Below are positions 1 through 7,462 of a stretch of 35,739 nucleotides of DNA, in pieces (position 1 is the stretch's first letter; each line of letters opens with the position of its first letter). Below the pieces are notes generated by a model. It was not told where the DNA came from. It searched no databases and worked only from the letters and a program-made list of their open reading frames with translations. Position numbers and translations under genes: made by a program. Origin of the DNA: CAZMVY01 sp964617875 (lineage in GTDB: Bacteria > Planctomycetota > Phycisphaerae > UBA1845 > PWPN01). Location of the stretch: contig CAZUAI010000056.1 of NCBI GenBank assembly GCA_964617875.1, forward strand, positions 1 through 35,739, written 5' to 3'.

Positions 1-113
1 CGCCAACGCCGATTCTCGCTCGCGATTTCCATCGCCGTGCGAAGGTTGGGTTAACTGTCGCCCGCTGGACTTGCCCTCTGCCGCCCCGTACGCTCTTGGG
101 GGCTATGGGAGCG

Positions 114-1337
114 ATGCCCCTTCGTGATGCCGCCGTCGATGTCGTTCGCCGCCTTCGCTGTCACGGGCACGTCGCGTACTTTGCCGGAGGGTGTGTCCGC
201 GACATGCTCCTCGGCCGCGAGCCGGAGGACTACGACATCGCCACCAGCGCCCCGCCGCGGCAGATCATCGACCTGTTCCGGCGTACGCGAAAGGTCGGCG
301 TGCAGTTCGGCGTCGTCCTTGTAAGCCAGGGCTCTCACTGGATCGAAGTCGCCACATTTCGCACGGACCTGAGCTACTCCGACGGCCGCCGTCCCGATGT
401 CGTCCGCTTCAGCACGCCCGAGGAAGACGCCCAACGGCGGGATTTCACGATCAACGGCATGTTCTTCGACCCGATCGAGGACAAGGTCATCGATTTCGTC
501 GGCGGCCGGGCGGACCTTGATGCCCGCGTCCTCCGGGCGATCGGCGAGCCGCGACACCGGTTCACCGAGGACCATTTGCGCGTGCTGCGGGCCGTGCGAT
601 TCGCCGCCCGGTACGCCTGCACGATCGAGCCGGCGACGTGGACGGCGGTGTGCGAAATGGCCCCGACGATCCGCGGCGTCAGTGCGGAGCGGATCCGCGA
701 GGAACTGGAAAAGGCTCTTGGCGTGCCGTCGCGGACGGAGGCGTTCCGTCTGGCGGCCGATGCGGGGCTGCTGTCTCATCTGTGGGAGGGAGCAACCTGG
801 TCGGCCGATCACATACAGCGTGTACTGCGTGCGCTGCCGCACCTGGCGGCGAATGCCGGCTTTGAGCCGGTGTTTGCGTTGCTGCTGCTCGACCGATCGG
901 TCGATGAAGCCCGCCGCATCTGCCGTGCCCTGACGTGCAGCAACAGGACGCGCGAACACATTGCGTGGCTTGTCGAGCATCAGAACGATCTCGCCGACCC
1001 GTCGCGTGTCACACTGGCCGGCCTGAAGCTCCTCATGCAGTCGCCGTACTTCAACGATCTGCTCGATCAGTTCGCCGCCGTCTGCCGTGCCGAGGGGCGT
1101 CCGCTCGACGCATGGGAGGAAATGCGCCGCCGTGCCGCCGCCATCCCGACGGCCGAGGTCCATCCCGCTCCGTACGTGGGCGGCGAAGACCTGAAGGCCA
1201 TGTCCCTGCCCGAGGGCCCGGCGTTCTCATCGGTCCTCGACCGCGTGTACTACGCGCAGCTCAACAACGACCTGCATTCAAGGGACGAGGCCCTGCGGCT
1301 TGCTGCGGACCTCGTCCGGGAGATCAGAAAACCATGA
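114..1337 (+). CDS. CCA tRNA nucleotidyltransferase (class II CCA-adding enzyme / poly(A) polymerase family)
   Basis: Adds or repairs the 3'-terminal CCA of tRNAs from CTP and ATP. The nucleotidyltransferase head shows GGCVRD at residues 25-30 followed by the metal-binding DYD (about 39-41), a conserved RRDFTINGM segment and then the neck motif around RVLRAVRFAARY. At about 407 residues it has the usual size for a bacterial enzyme of this type. Three in-frame starts compete: TTG 96, ATG 105 and ATG 114; none has a well-spaced Shine-Dalgarno, and I chose ATG 114 because MPLRDAA is where family members usually begin. Its stop overlaps the next start in an ATGA. CCA-adding activity is more likely than poly(A) polymerase, but motifs alone cannot separate the two. 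Confidence 0.9.
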   Translation: MPLRDAAVDVVRRLRCHGHVAYFAGGCVRDMLLGREPEDYDIATSAPPRQIIDLFRRTRKVGVQFGVVLVSQGSHWIEVATFRTDLSYSDGRRPDVVRFSTPEEDAQRRDFTINGMFFDPIEDKVIDFVGGRADLDARVLRAIGEPRHRFTEDHLRVLRAVRFAARYACTIEPATWTAVCEMAPTIRGVSAERIREELEKALGVPSRTEAFRLAADAGLLSHLWEGATWSADHIQRVLRALPHLAANAGFEPVFALLLLDRSVDEARRICRALTCSNRTREHIAWLVEHQNDLADPSRVTLAGLKLLMQSPYFNDLLDQFAAVCRAEGRPLDAWEEMRRRAAAIPTAEVHPAPYVGGEDLKAMSLPEGPAFSSVLDRVYYAQLNNDLHSRDEALRLAADLVREIRKP

Positions 1338-2101
1338 GTCTCGATTGCTTCCGGCTGGAGGACCGCGTTGCGCTCGTCACGGGCGGCGGACGGGGGCTGG
1401 GCCGTTCGATGGCCGCCGCGCTCGCACGGGCCGGCGCCGATGTCGCCCTGCTCAGCCGGACTCGCAGGGAGCTTGATGAAGCCTCCGTGGAAATCGCCCG
1501 GTCCTCCGGGCGCCGCGTCCGCGGGTTCGTCGCCGACGTGACCAACGCCGCGCAGCTGGACGCGGCGGTCCGCGGGGCCCTCGATCAATTCGGCCGTATC
1601 GACATCCTCGTCAACAACGCCGGCATCAACATCCGCAAGCCGACCGTCGAGCAGACGGAGGCCGAGTGGGAGCAGATCATGGCCGTCAACGCGAAGGCGG
1701 CGTTCCTCGCGGCCCGCGCCGTCGTGCCGCAGATGGTCGAGCGGAGGTGGGGACGGGTCATCAACGTCGCCAGCATGCTGGGGCTTGTGGGCCTGGCGGG
1801 CCGGCCGGCGTACACGGCGAGCAAGGGAGCCGTCGTGCAGTTCACGCGGACGCTCGCGCTGGAACTGGCCGGCACCGGCGTGACGGCGAACGCCCTGTGT
1901 CCGGGACCGTTCGCAACGGCGATCAACGAGCCGGTCCTGTCGGACCCGAAAGCACGTGCCTTCTTCGATGCGCGGATCCCGCTGGGGCGATGGGGCCGGC
2001 TGGAGGAACTCGACGGGCCGATCGTGTTCCTGGCGAGCGAGGCGTCCAGCTTCATGACCGGCTCGGTCCTCACGATCGACGGCGGCTGGACGGCATGCTG
2101 A
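1334..2101 (+). CDS. SDR family NAD(P)-dependent oxidoreductase
   Basis: Classical short-chain dehydrogenase of 255 residues that should act as a soluble NAD(P)-dependent oxidoreductase on an alcohol or ketone, possibly a sugar acid (gluconate 5-dehydrogenase-like); the substrate cannot be read from the sequence. It has the Rossmann motif TGGGRGLG near the N terminus, the structural NNAG, the catalytic Ser in NVAS, the YTASK active-site Tyr/Lys, and the usual C-terminal IDGGW. The start overlaps the stop of the CCA-adding enzyme (ATGA), so the pair is probably co-transcribed and translationally coupled, although no functional link is obvious. It converges on the GIDE-domain gene downstream with 78 bp between the stops. 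Confidence 0.93.
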   Translation: MSLDCFRLEDRVALVTGGGRGLGRSMAAALARAGADVALLSRTRRELDEASVEIARSSGRRVRGFVADVTNAAQLDAAVRGALDQFGRIDILVNNAGINIRKPTVEQTEAEWEQIMAVNAKAAFLAARAVVPQMVERRWGRVINVASMLGLVGLAGRPAYTASKGAVVQFTRTLALELAGTGVTANALCPGPFATAINEPVLSDPKARAFFDARIPLGRWGRLEELDGPIVFLASEASSFMTGSVLTIDGGWTAC

Positions 2102-2179
2102 TGCCCCCGCAAGGGATGAAGGAAGGACGGAACCCGAATGACGGACCCGCGGCGTGGGCGGTTCTCCCGGCCCGCGTAC

Positions 2180-3001
2180 TCACGGTCGTGGCGGTTCGCC
2201 CGTCTGCCGGCCCCATGGGCAACGACTGAGTACGCAACCCTCGGCACTTGGGACCGAGATCGCGTTGATGGCAAAGCCCAACACCAGAAAGCCCGCGAGG
2301 AAGAACACGACGGCGAAAAGGCCCCAGATCCGCTTGCCCCACATCGCCCTGCTCCGGAGGCTCTCTTCGGTCCGGTAGCTGATGATGAAGGGCTGATCCA
2401 CGACCTGCGGCCTGCCGACCGCGTTGTCCGGCCCGACCTGGCCGAGGATGTAGACCTGCTTCTCCACGGGCAGCACCGACTCACTGTAGCTCAAGTACCC
2501 TCCAATGTGATGCGGTGAGATGTCGTAGGCCGGGCTGTCGGGCAAGGGGCCGTCGAGGTTGCCCATCGCATCCAGCAGGTCTATCTCGGCACCGGCGGGA
2601 TGGATGGTCGCCGCGCCGCTCTCGTCGCGAAGCTGAAAGTCGATCCGCCCGCTGTTGGAATAGCGGGTCTCGGAGTGGTGCTCGGTCACCCTGCGCGTGT
2701 TGCCCTTCGAGTCGCGTTCGACGCGGGTGGTCGTCCAGTGCTCGGTGACCTGCGAATGGAAGACCACGCACGGAATACGGGCCAGGTCGGACACGAGCGG
2801 CCAGTCGGCATGCACGATGCCCTTCAACTCGACCATGCTTGCGCCGAGGCCGGGGATGTCCTTCGCCGCGATCGTCGGCACATTCGCAATCGCGTCGTAC
2901 CGCCGGGCGGACCGCCGATAACCGAAGAAATAGATCAACAGGGCCGCCAGCCAGAGCGCCGCCCCAAACGCCAGCATCCCAAGTTCGCCCTGTTCGGACA
3001 T
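2180..3001 (-). CDS. GIDE-domain membrane protein (bacterial MUL1-like family, no RING)
   Basis: About 273 residues. A first membrane helix at about residues 9-27 ends in GYRRSARR; a soluble region with GLGASMVELKGIV and IPCVVFHSQV resembles the GIDE/BAM domain found between the two membrane helices of mitochondrial MUL1/MAPL; a second helix lies near residue 235 (WGLFAVVFFLAGFLVLGFA). Bacterial relatives are often labelled 'E3 ubiquitin ligase family', but no RING finger or Cys/His cluster is present, so ligase activity is not supported. The start at 3001 was chosen because the residues upstream in the same frame are low complexity and run into intergenic repeats. Function in bacteria is unknown; a membrane-associated role is likely. 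Confidence 0.75.
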   Translation of the reverse strand: MSEQGELGMLAFGAALWLAALLIYFFGYRRSARRYDAIANVPTIAAKDIPGLGASMVELKGIVHADWPLVSDLARIPCVVFHSQVTEHWTTTRVERDSKGNTRRVTEHHSETRYSNSGRIDFQLRDESGAATIHPAGAEIDLLDAMGNLDGPLPDSPAYDISPHHIGGYLSYSESVLPVEKQVYILGQVGPDNAVGRPQVVDQPFIISYRTEESLRSRAMWGKRIWGLFAVVFFLAGFLVLGFAINAISVPSAEGCVLSRCPWGRQTGEPPRP

Positions 3002-3005
3002 CGCG

Positions 3006-3053
3006 CCGCTTTCTCGCTTTGCCGGTTTCCCGCTTTTTCGCTTTCCCGCCGCT
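3006..3053. repeat. 8-bp-periodic degenerate tandem repeat (YCGCTTTN), copy A
   Basis: Five successive octamers stay in exact register: CCGCTTTC, TCGCTTTG, CCGGTTTC, CCGCTTTT and TCGCTTTC, then a degenerate sixth. The array lies just upstream of the GIDE-domain gene start. Related octamers in the same orientation recur at 4635-4666 and 5755-5778. Confidence 0.7.
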
Positions 3054-3060
3054 GGTTCGT

Positions 3061-3164
3061 GGAAGGCGTCAGGAACCTTCCGGCGTCCCGGCAGACTCAA
3101 GCCCGCGGGAACAGGGGCATCGGCCCCCGGAACCACACGACACGAAAGGTTCCCGACGCCTTTC
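3061..3164. repeat. ~104-bp inverted-repeat element, copy 1 (GTCAGGAACC arms)
   Basis: The arms at 3061-3081 and 3144-3164 are inverted copies of one another with 18 of 21 positions matching; their core reads GGCGTCAGGAACCTT on one side and GGCGTCGGGAACCTT on the other. The interior has its own short palindromes. Size, architecture and core agree with the element at 19038-19136, so this looks like a family of small non-coding palindromic elements (REP/MITE-like). It fills most of the gene-free stretch between the divergent GIDE and SEC-C genes. Confidence 0.65.
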
Positions 3165-3297
3165 GTCCTGCCGGCGCCCGCCCCAGACACGTCGGTAGCG
3201 TACGGCCGGCGGGCCGGGGCAACAAGAGCCGGTTCACAAAGCCGCCTCCGCGTGCTACCATCATGAGGCCGACTGGTCCGGAATGGAGTAACCCGAC

Positions 3298-3513
3298 ATG
3301 CCGTTCAGTGATGACCGAAACCGCGATCGGTTCGACCGCAAGCGCATCAGGGAAGAGCAGCACAAGAAGCAACTGCCGACCGAAGATGAGCCGCCGTTGC
3401 CCCCGCCGGTGGAGCCGGTCCATGTGGACAAGGTGCCCGGCCGGAACGACCCGTGCCCGTGCGGCTCGGGCAAAAAGTACAAGAAGTGTTGCGGAAAGGA
3501 CAAGGCCAAGTAG
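3298..3513 (+). CDS. SEC-C motif small protein
   Basis: Small protein of 71 residues: a charged N-terminal half, a proline-rich linker (LPPPVEPV), and a C-terminal SEC-C zinc motif with CPCGSGKKYKKCC (Cys 53, 55, 64, 65). In SecA this motif binds zinc and contacts SecB or the ribosome; here it is nearly the whole folded part of the protein. ATG 3298 follows GGAG at a reasonable distance. The vWA gene starts 5 bp after its stop, so the two form one unit. The sequence supports zinc binding; partner and role are unknown. Confidence 0.88.
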   Translation: MPFSDDRNRDRFDRKRIREEQHKKQLPTEDEPPLPPPVEPVHVDKVPGRNDPCPCGSGKKYKKCCGKDKAK

Positions 3514-3518
3514 CTCAC

Positions 3519-4565
3519 ATGCCGTACGTTGCCGGCGCCGTGACCGAATTGAATCAAGCTCGGCGTGGGCCGCGGCGTCGTCTGCTTGAACGCCCGCTGT
3601 TTGCCGCACTGGTTTCCGGCGGAATCCATCTCATCGCATTCGCGGTTCTGCTGCGCGTGGTCTGGCAGGACAAGCCGGCGCCGCCGCGGCAGATCATTGC
3701 CGAGGCGTGGCTCGGACCTCCGGGCGCGGGCGGCGGACGTCCGGCCGGCGGCCTCAAACCACCGGCCGACAAGCCCGCCGGGGCACTGGCCGTCGGGGCC
3801 CGTACCGGGGTTGCCGTGCCCGCCGCGAAAGATGACGACCTCAAACGGCTCATCGGCACCTTTGATACGAGTGCCGAGGAAACGCTGCCGTCAGGCCATG
3901 GCACGGCGAGCGGGACCGGCGGCCTCGGGCTGGCCGGCGGAGGCGAGGGCGCGCTTGGCGCCGGTGGCGGCGGGAGCGGGGGCGGCTTCGGCGGCGTGAC
4001 CGGCGACGGCCCCGTGTCGGGCTTCTTCGGCCAGCGGGGCAACGCGTACAAGGTCGTCTACGTCATCGACACGTCGGGCTCGCTGGCGTGGATGTTCGAT
4101 CCGGTCAAGCGTGCGCTGATCGAATCGATCGACCAGCTCCGGCCGACGCAGAGCTTCCATGTGATCTTTGCCGGCGGGCGGCCGGTCGAATTGCCCGAAC
4201 GGCGGCTGGTGCCCGCGATCGCCGCCTACAAGGAACCGGCGAAGAAGTTCATCCGCGAACTCGTACCCGAGTTGCAGTGCGACCCGGTAGCGGCGATGCA
4301 GCGGGCGTTCGCCGTCGAGCCCGAACTCGTCTACTTCCTGACGGACGGCGATTTCGGGCTGGCCGGCAAGGAACTGATCGCGAGGCTGCGACAGTGGAAC
4401 GCCGACAAGCGGGTCCACATCACGACGATCGGGTTCGGCGTGAAACTGACGAACACGCAGCTCGCCGGTCAGCCGGTCGGCGAACCCATCCTGCGGCAGA
4501 TCGCGGAGGAGCACGGCGGACACTTTCGATGGGTCTCCCCGGACGAGACCGAGGAGCGGAAATGA
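3519..4565 (+). CDS. Membrane-anchored von Willebrand factor A (vWA) domain protein
   Basis: About 348 residues. A basic N terminus leads into one membrane helix (about 28-47), then a long Gly/Ala/Pro-rich linker with runs of GGG, then a vWA domain from about residue 178 to the end. The MIDAS motif DTSGS lies near residue 184 and a TDGDF segment near 274. The topology suggests a cytoplasmic N-terminal stub and a periplasmic vWA domain tethered by a flexible linker. Its stop overlaps the next start as ATGA, coupling it to the TPR protein; vWA-TPR pairs are typical of membrane complexes that assemble substrates or metal centres, but no MoxR ATPase is nearby, so a specific role is not assigned. 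Confidence 0.85.
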   Translation: MPYVAGAVTELNQARRGPRRRLLERPLFAALVSGGIHLIAFAVLLRVVWQDKPAPPRQIIAEAWLGPPGAGGGRPAGGLKPPADKPAGALAVGARTGVAVPAAKDDDLKRLIGTFDTSAEETLPSGHGTASGTGGLGLAGGGEGALGAGGGGSGGGFGGVTGDGPVSGFFGQRGNAYKVVYVIDTSGSLAWMFDPVKRALIESIDQLRPTQSFHVIFAGGRPVELPERRLVPAIAAYKEPAKKFIRELVPELQCDPVAAMQRAFAVEPELVYFLTDGDFGLAGKELIARLRQWNADKRVHITTIGFGVKLTNTQLAGQPVGEPILRQIAEEHGGHFRWVSPDETEERK

Positions 4566-5701
4566 CGCGGGACCGGCAGGTGTCGGGTTTTGTCGGCGCG
4601 CTGAAGCGAACCCAACATCTGCCGATCTCCTTCTTCGCTCCGTCGCTTTGTCGCTTCGTCGTCTGCCTCGCCGTTCTGTTCACCGCCGACGCGGGCGCCC
4701 ATGCCGACGAGATCCGCACGGCAATCGGGGCCCGGTACGCCTCGATCCGGATCGAGGACGTGCGCGAGGGCCGGCTTCATTTCCGCGACGTGCAGGGGCG
4801 GTCGCTGAACCGGCCGGTCGCGGACGTCGGCCGTCTTGAGATCACCGGGTGGGAGGCGTTCAACCGCGCGGAGGCATTCCTGGCCGAACGGCAATACCGC
4901 CTGGCCGTCCGCGAGTACGAGGCGGTCCTCAAGACGGTCGAACAGGCCGGCCCGGACGCCGGACGGCCGAAGCACCGCCGCGAGCTGGTCCTGGCGCGGC
5001 TCATCGCCGCGTGCGACGGCGAGGGCCGCTTCGACCGGGCCGTCGAATGCTACATTCTGCTGTGCCGCACGTGGGGCGCCGACGCCGCCGGACTGGAACC
5101 GCGAAACGTGCCGGCGAGGGAATCCGCCTTCTTCGTCGCGGCCATGAGCCGCCTCGCCGACGCGATTGCGGAGGCCGGCCGGACGCCGGCCGGCGAATTG
5201 CTCCGCGCGTACGAGGCCAGGCTGAAAAGCGGCCCGGCCACGCAAGCCACCACCCGGCCGCCCGTCTCCGCCCCGCTGTCACGGCCGGACCGGCCGGCAC
5301 CGAACCGAACGACGTCCGCGGACGCGGAGGCCGAGGCCGTGCAGGTCGCCCGCTGGATCGACGCCGGGCAGTTCGACCGGGCGCGGGCGCGAATTGACGA
5401 GGCCCTTCGGGCAGAACCGATCGATCGGCTCGCACCGTGGTACTACTGGCAAGGCCGCTGCCTTGAGGCCGCGGCGAAGGACGACGCCGACCGCCTGCGT
5501 GCCGCGCTGGCGTACATGCGGGTGGTGGTGCATCACCCGGACCACGCGCGCTGCGCCGAGTGCCTCTACCGCACGGCCATGATCCACCTCCGTGCGGGAC
5601 ACGCGCAACGCGTGCCGTCCCTGCTGAACGAAGCTCTCAGACGGTCGCCGGCTGACGAGATCCGCAAGAAGTGCGAGGCGGCGATCGCGGACATGAAATA
5701 G
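4562..5701 (+). CDS. Exported tetratricopeptide-repeat-like protein
   Basis: 379 residues. The N terminus has a hydrophobic stretch (RFVVCLAVLFTADAGAHA) consistent with a Sec signal peptide or anchor. Two helical-repeat regions follow, one around residues 95-220 (AEAFLAERQYRLAVREYEAVL is cut here to its theme of paired helices) and one from about 265 to the end, separated by a Pro/Thr-rich linker with ATQATTRPP. These match TPR-type protein-protein interaction scaffolds. The start overlaps the vWA stop (ATGA). The codons for the signal-peptide region lie on an 8-bp-periodic repeat (4635-4666), so the start of this protein may have been reshaped by repeat sequence. Precise function unknown. 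Confidence 0.8.
   Translation: MTRDRQVSGFVGALKRTQHLPISFFAPSLCRFVVCLAVLFTADAGAHADEIRTAIGARYASIRIEDVREGRLHFRDVQGRSLNRPVADVGRLEITGWEAFNRAEAFLAERQYRLAVREYEAVLKTVEQAGPDAGRPKHRRELVLARLIAACDGEGRFDRAVECYILLCRTWGADAAGLEPRNVPARESAFFVAAMSRLADAIAEAGRTPAGELLRAYEARLKSGPATQATTRPPVSAPLSRPDRPAPNRTTSADAEAEAVQVARWIDAGQFDRARARIDEALRAEPIDRLAPWYYWQGRCLEAAAKDDADRLRAALAYMRVVVHHPDHARCAECLYRTAMIHLRAGHAQRVPSLLNEALRRSPADEIRKKCEAAIADMK
4635..4666. repeat. 8-bp-periodic repeat, copy B, inside a coding region
   Basis: Four octamers in register: TCGCTCCG, TCGCTTTG, TCGCTTCG and TCGTCTGC. TCGCTTTG is identical to an octamer of copy A. The repeat encodes part of the signal-peptide region of the TPR protein. Confidence 0.55.
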
Positions 5702-5754
5702 GTCGTCTCTGCCCTTACAGCATCGCGCGCCGGCCGTCTTGTTTTCGCACCTTC

Positions 5755-5778
5755 CCGGTTGACCGCTTTCTCGCTTTC
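5755..5778. repeat. 8-bp-periodic repeat, copy C
   Basis: Three octamers: CCGGTTGA, CCGCTTTC and TCGCTTTC. The last two match the first two units of copy A at 15 of 16 positions, and CCGGTTGA resembles its CCGGTTTC unit. It lies in the 105-bp gap between the convergent TPR and RHH-zinc genes. Confidence 0.5.
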
Positions 5779-5806
5779 CCCCGGGCTTCGACAACAAGCG
5801 CCGCGT

Positions 5807-6130
5807 TCAGTGCGCGTGCTCATGTTCCGCGCAATGCGGGCAGACGAACCGGGCGCGGGCTGGCTTGCCCTGGGCCTCGATGAGTTCCGCCGGGTACTGG
5901 TGGCCGCAGCAGCGGCACGAGCGCGGATCGGTCTCGGCGACGCGCTTGGCCCACCACCCGGCCACGATGCCGGGCAGCACGCCGTGGCCCTGGCACAGCG
6001 GGCAGGCGTCGTAGAACCGGCTCAGGATCGCCTCGCGAATGAACGACGACTTGTCCGGGAGCCGGCCGAGCATCTCCGCGAGGTGTGAATCGACACGGAA
6101 CGAGACGACGACCTGCTTGTCCTTCGCCAT
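5807..6130 (-). CDS. Ribbon-helix-helix protein with C-terminal zinc-ligand clusters
   Basis: 107 residues. Residues 1-40 look like a CopG/MetJ ribbon-helix-helix: a short basic beta strand (QVVVSFRV) followed by two helices ending SSFIREAILSRF. The rest carries three Cys/His clusters: CPLC at 43-46, CRCCGH at 72-77 and CPHC at 97-100, followed by a His-rich end (EHEHAH). A DNA-binding dimer whose fold or activity depends on zinc is the natural reading. ATG 6130 is preceded by GGAGG at good spacing. A perfect 8-bp palindrome (6141-6164) sits directly upstream and could be an autoregulatory operator. It is divergent from the membrane-protein/ClpN operon, a likely regulatory target by position only. 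Confidence 0.82.
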   Translation of the reverse strand: MAKDKQVVVSFRVDSHLAEMLGRLPDKSSFIREAILSRFYDACPLCQGHGVLPGIVAGWWAKRVAETDPRSCRCCGHQYPAELIEAQGKPARARFVCPHCAEHEHAH

Positions 6131-6140
6131 GGGGAACCTC

Positions 6141-6164
6141 CGGCGGGGTGGTTCCGCCCCGCCG
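6141..6164. promoter_or_regulatory. Palindrome between RHH-zinc gene and divergent operon
   Basis: CGGCGGGG at 6141-6148 and CCCCGCCG at 6157-6164 are perfect inverted repeats around an 8-bp spacer. It lies 10 bp upstream of the ATG of the RHH-zinc gene and overlaps the start of its Shine-Dalgarno region, so it could be an operator for that protein or an mRNA hairpin hiding the ribosome site. A TATTAT at 6225-6230 is a possible -10 for the plus-strand operon but lacks a good -35. Confidence 0.4.
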
Positions 6165-6284
6165 TGCCGTCGCATATCATGAATACACAGCCAGACGGCG
6201 TGGCGGCATGCGGCCGCCTCGGTCTATTATGCACGGGCCGGCGCGGGCGAACAAGGCCCGGCGCCGAACGGCAAGGGCAATGAC

Positions 6285-6560
6285 GTGATCGACGTAGACC
6301 TGTTTGCATTCTACCGGTGGGTGCTCTTCATCATCGGCACGGTGTACACGGTGGTCGTCACCGCCCGCTCGCTGTGGTCGTGGGTCGAGTTCCTCTGGGC
6401 GCCGGAGCGGTGGAGCGGTCCGCTGCGGCGGTACGTGCTGGTGCAGGCGTTGCGAATCCGCATCCGCCGGTTTACGTTGGAACTGGCCCAGATCGCGGCG
6501 CTGACCGCGGCCTTCTTCATCCTGGTGTGGCTGCACCGGCGGCTGGGCTTCGTGGACTGA
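6285..6560 (+). CDS. Small two-helix membrane protein
   Basis: 91 residues starting at GTG 6285, the only reasonable start. It has a hydrophobic helix near residues 8-26 (FYRWVLFIIGTVYTVVV), an amphipathic basic stretch with ALRIRIRRF, and a second helix near 65-84 (IAALTAAFFILVWL). No known family recognised. It is followed after 11 bp by another membrane protein gene and then by the ClpN-domain gene, so it is likely the first gene of a three-gene unit; being small and membrane-bound, it could serve as an assembly partner for the next product. Confidence 0.7.
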   Translation: MIDVDLFAFYRWVLFIIGTVYTVVVTARSLWSWVEFLWAPERWSGPLRRYVLVQALRIRIRRFTLELAQIAALTAAFFILVWLHRRLGFVD

Positions 6561-6571
6561 GAGCGAACGGC

Positions 6572-7432
6572 ATGAGCAACGCAGGCGACAAGACGCCGCC
6601 GGCACTGTCCGATCTCCCGCCGGATGAGCTGCTGCACTACGGCCAGCGGCTGGGCCTGAGCCTGTCGGAGGACATGGCCACGGGTGAGATGCTGCGGCTC
6701 ATTCGTGAACGACAGGAACTGCTCGTCGAACTGGAGCGGGACGCGATGCTGGACATCTGCGTGTGGGCACGGCGTCCGGTGCGGCAATCGGCGAGCAAGG
6801 AGGAGCTGGCCCGGGAGATCGCCACGGTCACGAAGATGCGGTTCGAGGGGCTGTCGCACAAGGGGCTCGTGACGCTGGCGCGGCTGCGGGGAGTGCCCGT
6901 CCATGACAACGACAGCGACGCGGTGATTGCGGGCCGGCTCCAGGCGACCGAATCGCTGTGGGACAAGCTGCGGCGCAAGCGGCGGGCCTGGGTGGGCTCG
7001 ATGATCGGGAAGATGATCGCGGGCCACACCGAGCCGGCGGAGAGCGAGTACCGCTTCCTCCCGGAGGAGGACGGCGCGGCGCGATGGAAGGAACAGATCG
7101 AGGAGGCCGGCGTGGTCGGCGGCATCGCGCGGCGGATCAAGGGCGTCGCGGACGACTACGTGCGCGAGAAGCTGGACGAGATCGAGCGGCGGATCGACCG
7201 CAAGCTGGACGAAATCGACCGGCGACTGGCGGAGTGGCGCGACCGCGAAATCTCGAACCGGTTGAAGATCATCAAGATCACGCTCGTCGCGTCGGTTCTT
7301 GTGGCGGCCTTGAGTTTGGGCTATAGTGCCATTCGGGCGCGGGTGACCGGGCCGGCCGCGCCGCCGGCAACCACCCAACCGCTCGGCGGAGAGCGGGGCG
7401 GGACGGAACCGGCGCCCGGCGGGCCGCGATAG
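6572..7432 (+). CDS. Tail-anchored coiled-coil protein with SAP-like N-terminal segments
   Basis: 286 residues, unknown family. The N-terminal half has helix-loop-helix segments (around LPPDELLHYGQRLGL and LSHKGLVTLARLRGV) that resemble SAP/Rho-N-type folds, which often bind nucleic acid or protein; this is a weak resemblance. A charged coiled coil follows (about 195-235, heptads such as KLDEIERRIDRKLDEI), then a single membrane helix near 240-260 and a short Pro/Gly-rich end. The domain order suggests a cytoplasmic protein anchored by its C terminus. It sits between the small membrane protein (11 bp gap) and the free ClpN domain (30 bp gap), which makes it a candidate membrane tether for the ClpN protein. 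Confidence 0.75.
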   Translation: MSNAGDKTPPALSDLPPDELLHYGQRLGLSLSEDMATGEMLRLIRERQELLVELERDAMLDICVWARRPVRQSASKEELAREIATVTKMRFEGLSHKGLVTLARLRGVPVHDNDSDAVIAGRLQATESLWDKLRRKRRAWVGSMIGKMIAGHTEPAESEYRFLPEEDGAARWKEQIEEAGVVGGIARRIKGVADDYVREKLDEIERRIDRKLDEIDRRLAEWRDREISNRLKIIKITLVASVLVAALSLGYSAIRARVTGPAAPPATTQPLGGERGGTEPAPGGPR

Positions 7433-7438
7433 GGCGCA

Positions 7439-7451
7439 GGGGTCAGGAACC
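7439..7451 (+). repeat. Half-arm of the GGGGTCAGGAACC element in a 5' leader
   Basis: GGGGTCAGGAACC is identical to the first 13 bases of the left arm of the element at 19038. No partner arm is visible nearby. It lies 11 bp upstream of the ClpN-domain ATG and, with the following GGGAAG, makes up the ribosome-binding region of that gene. Confidence 0.5.
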
Positions 7452-7462
7452 AGGGAAGTACC

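Noticed and set aside
51..1163. A long minus-strand reading frame opposite the CCA-adding enzyme gene.
   Set aside because: Composition is Arg/Ala/Gly-rich with no recognisable motif, and the plus strand carries an unmistakable conserved enzyme; antisense frames are common in high-GC DNA.
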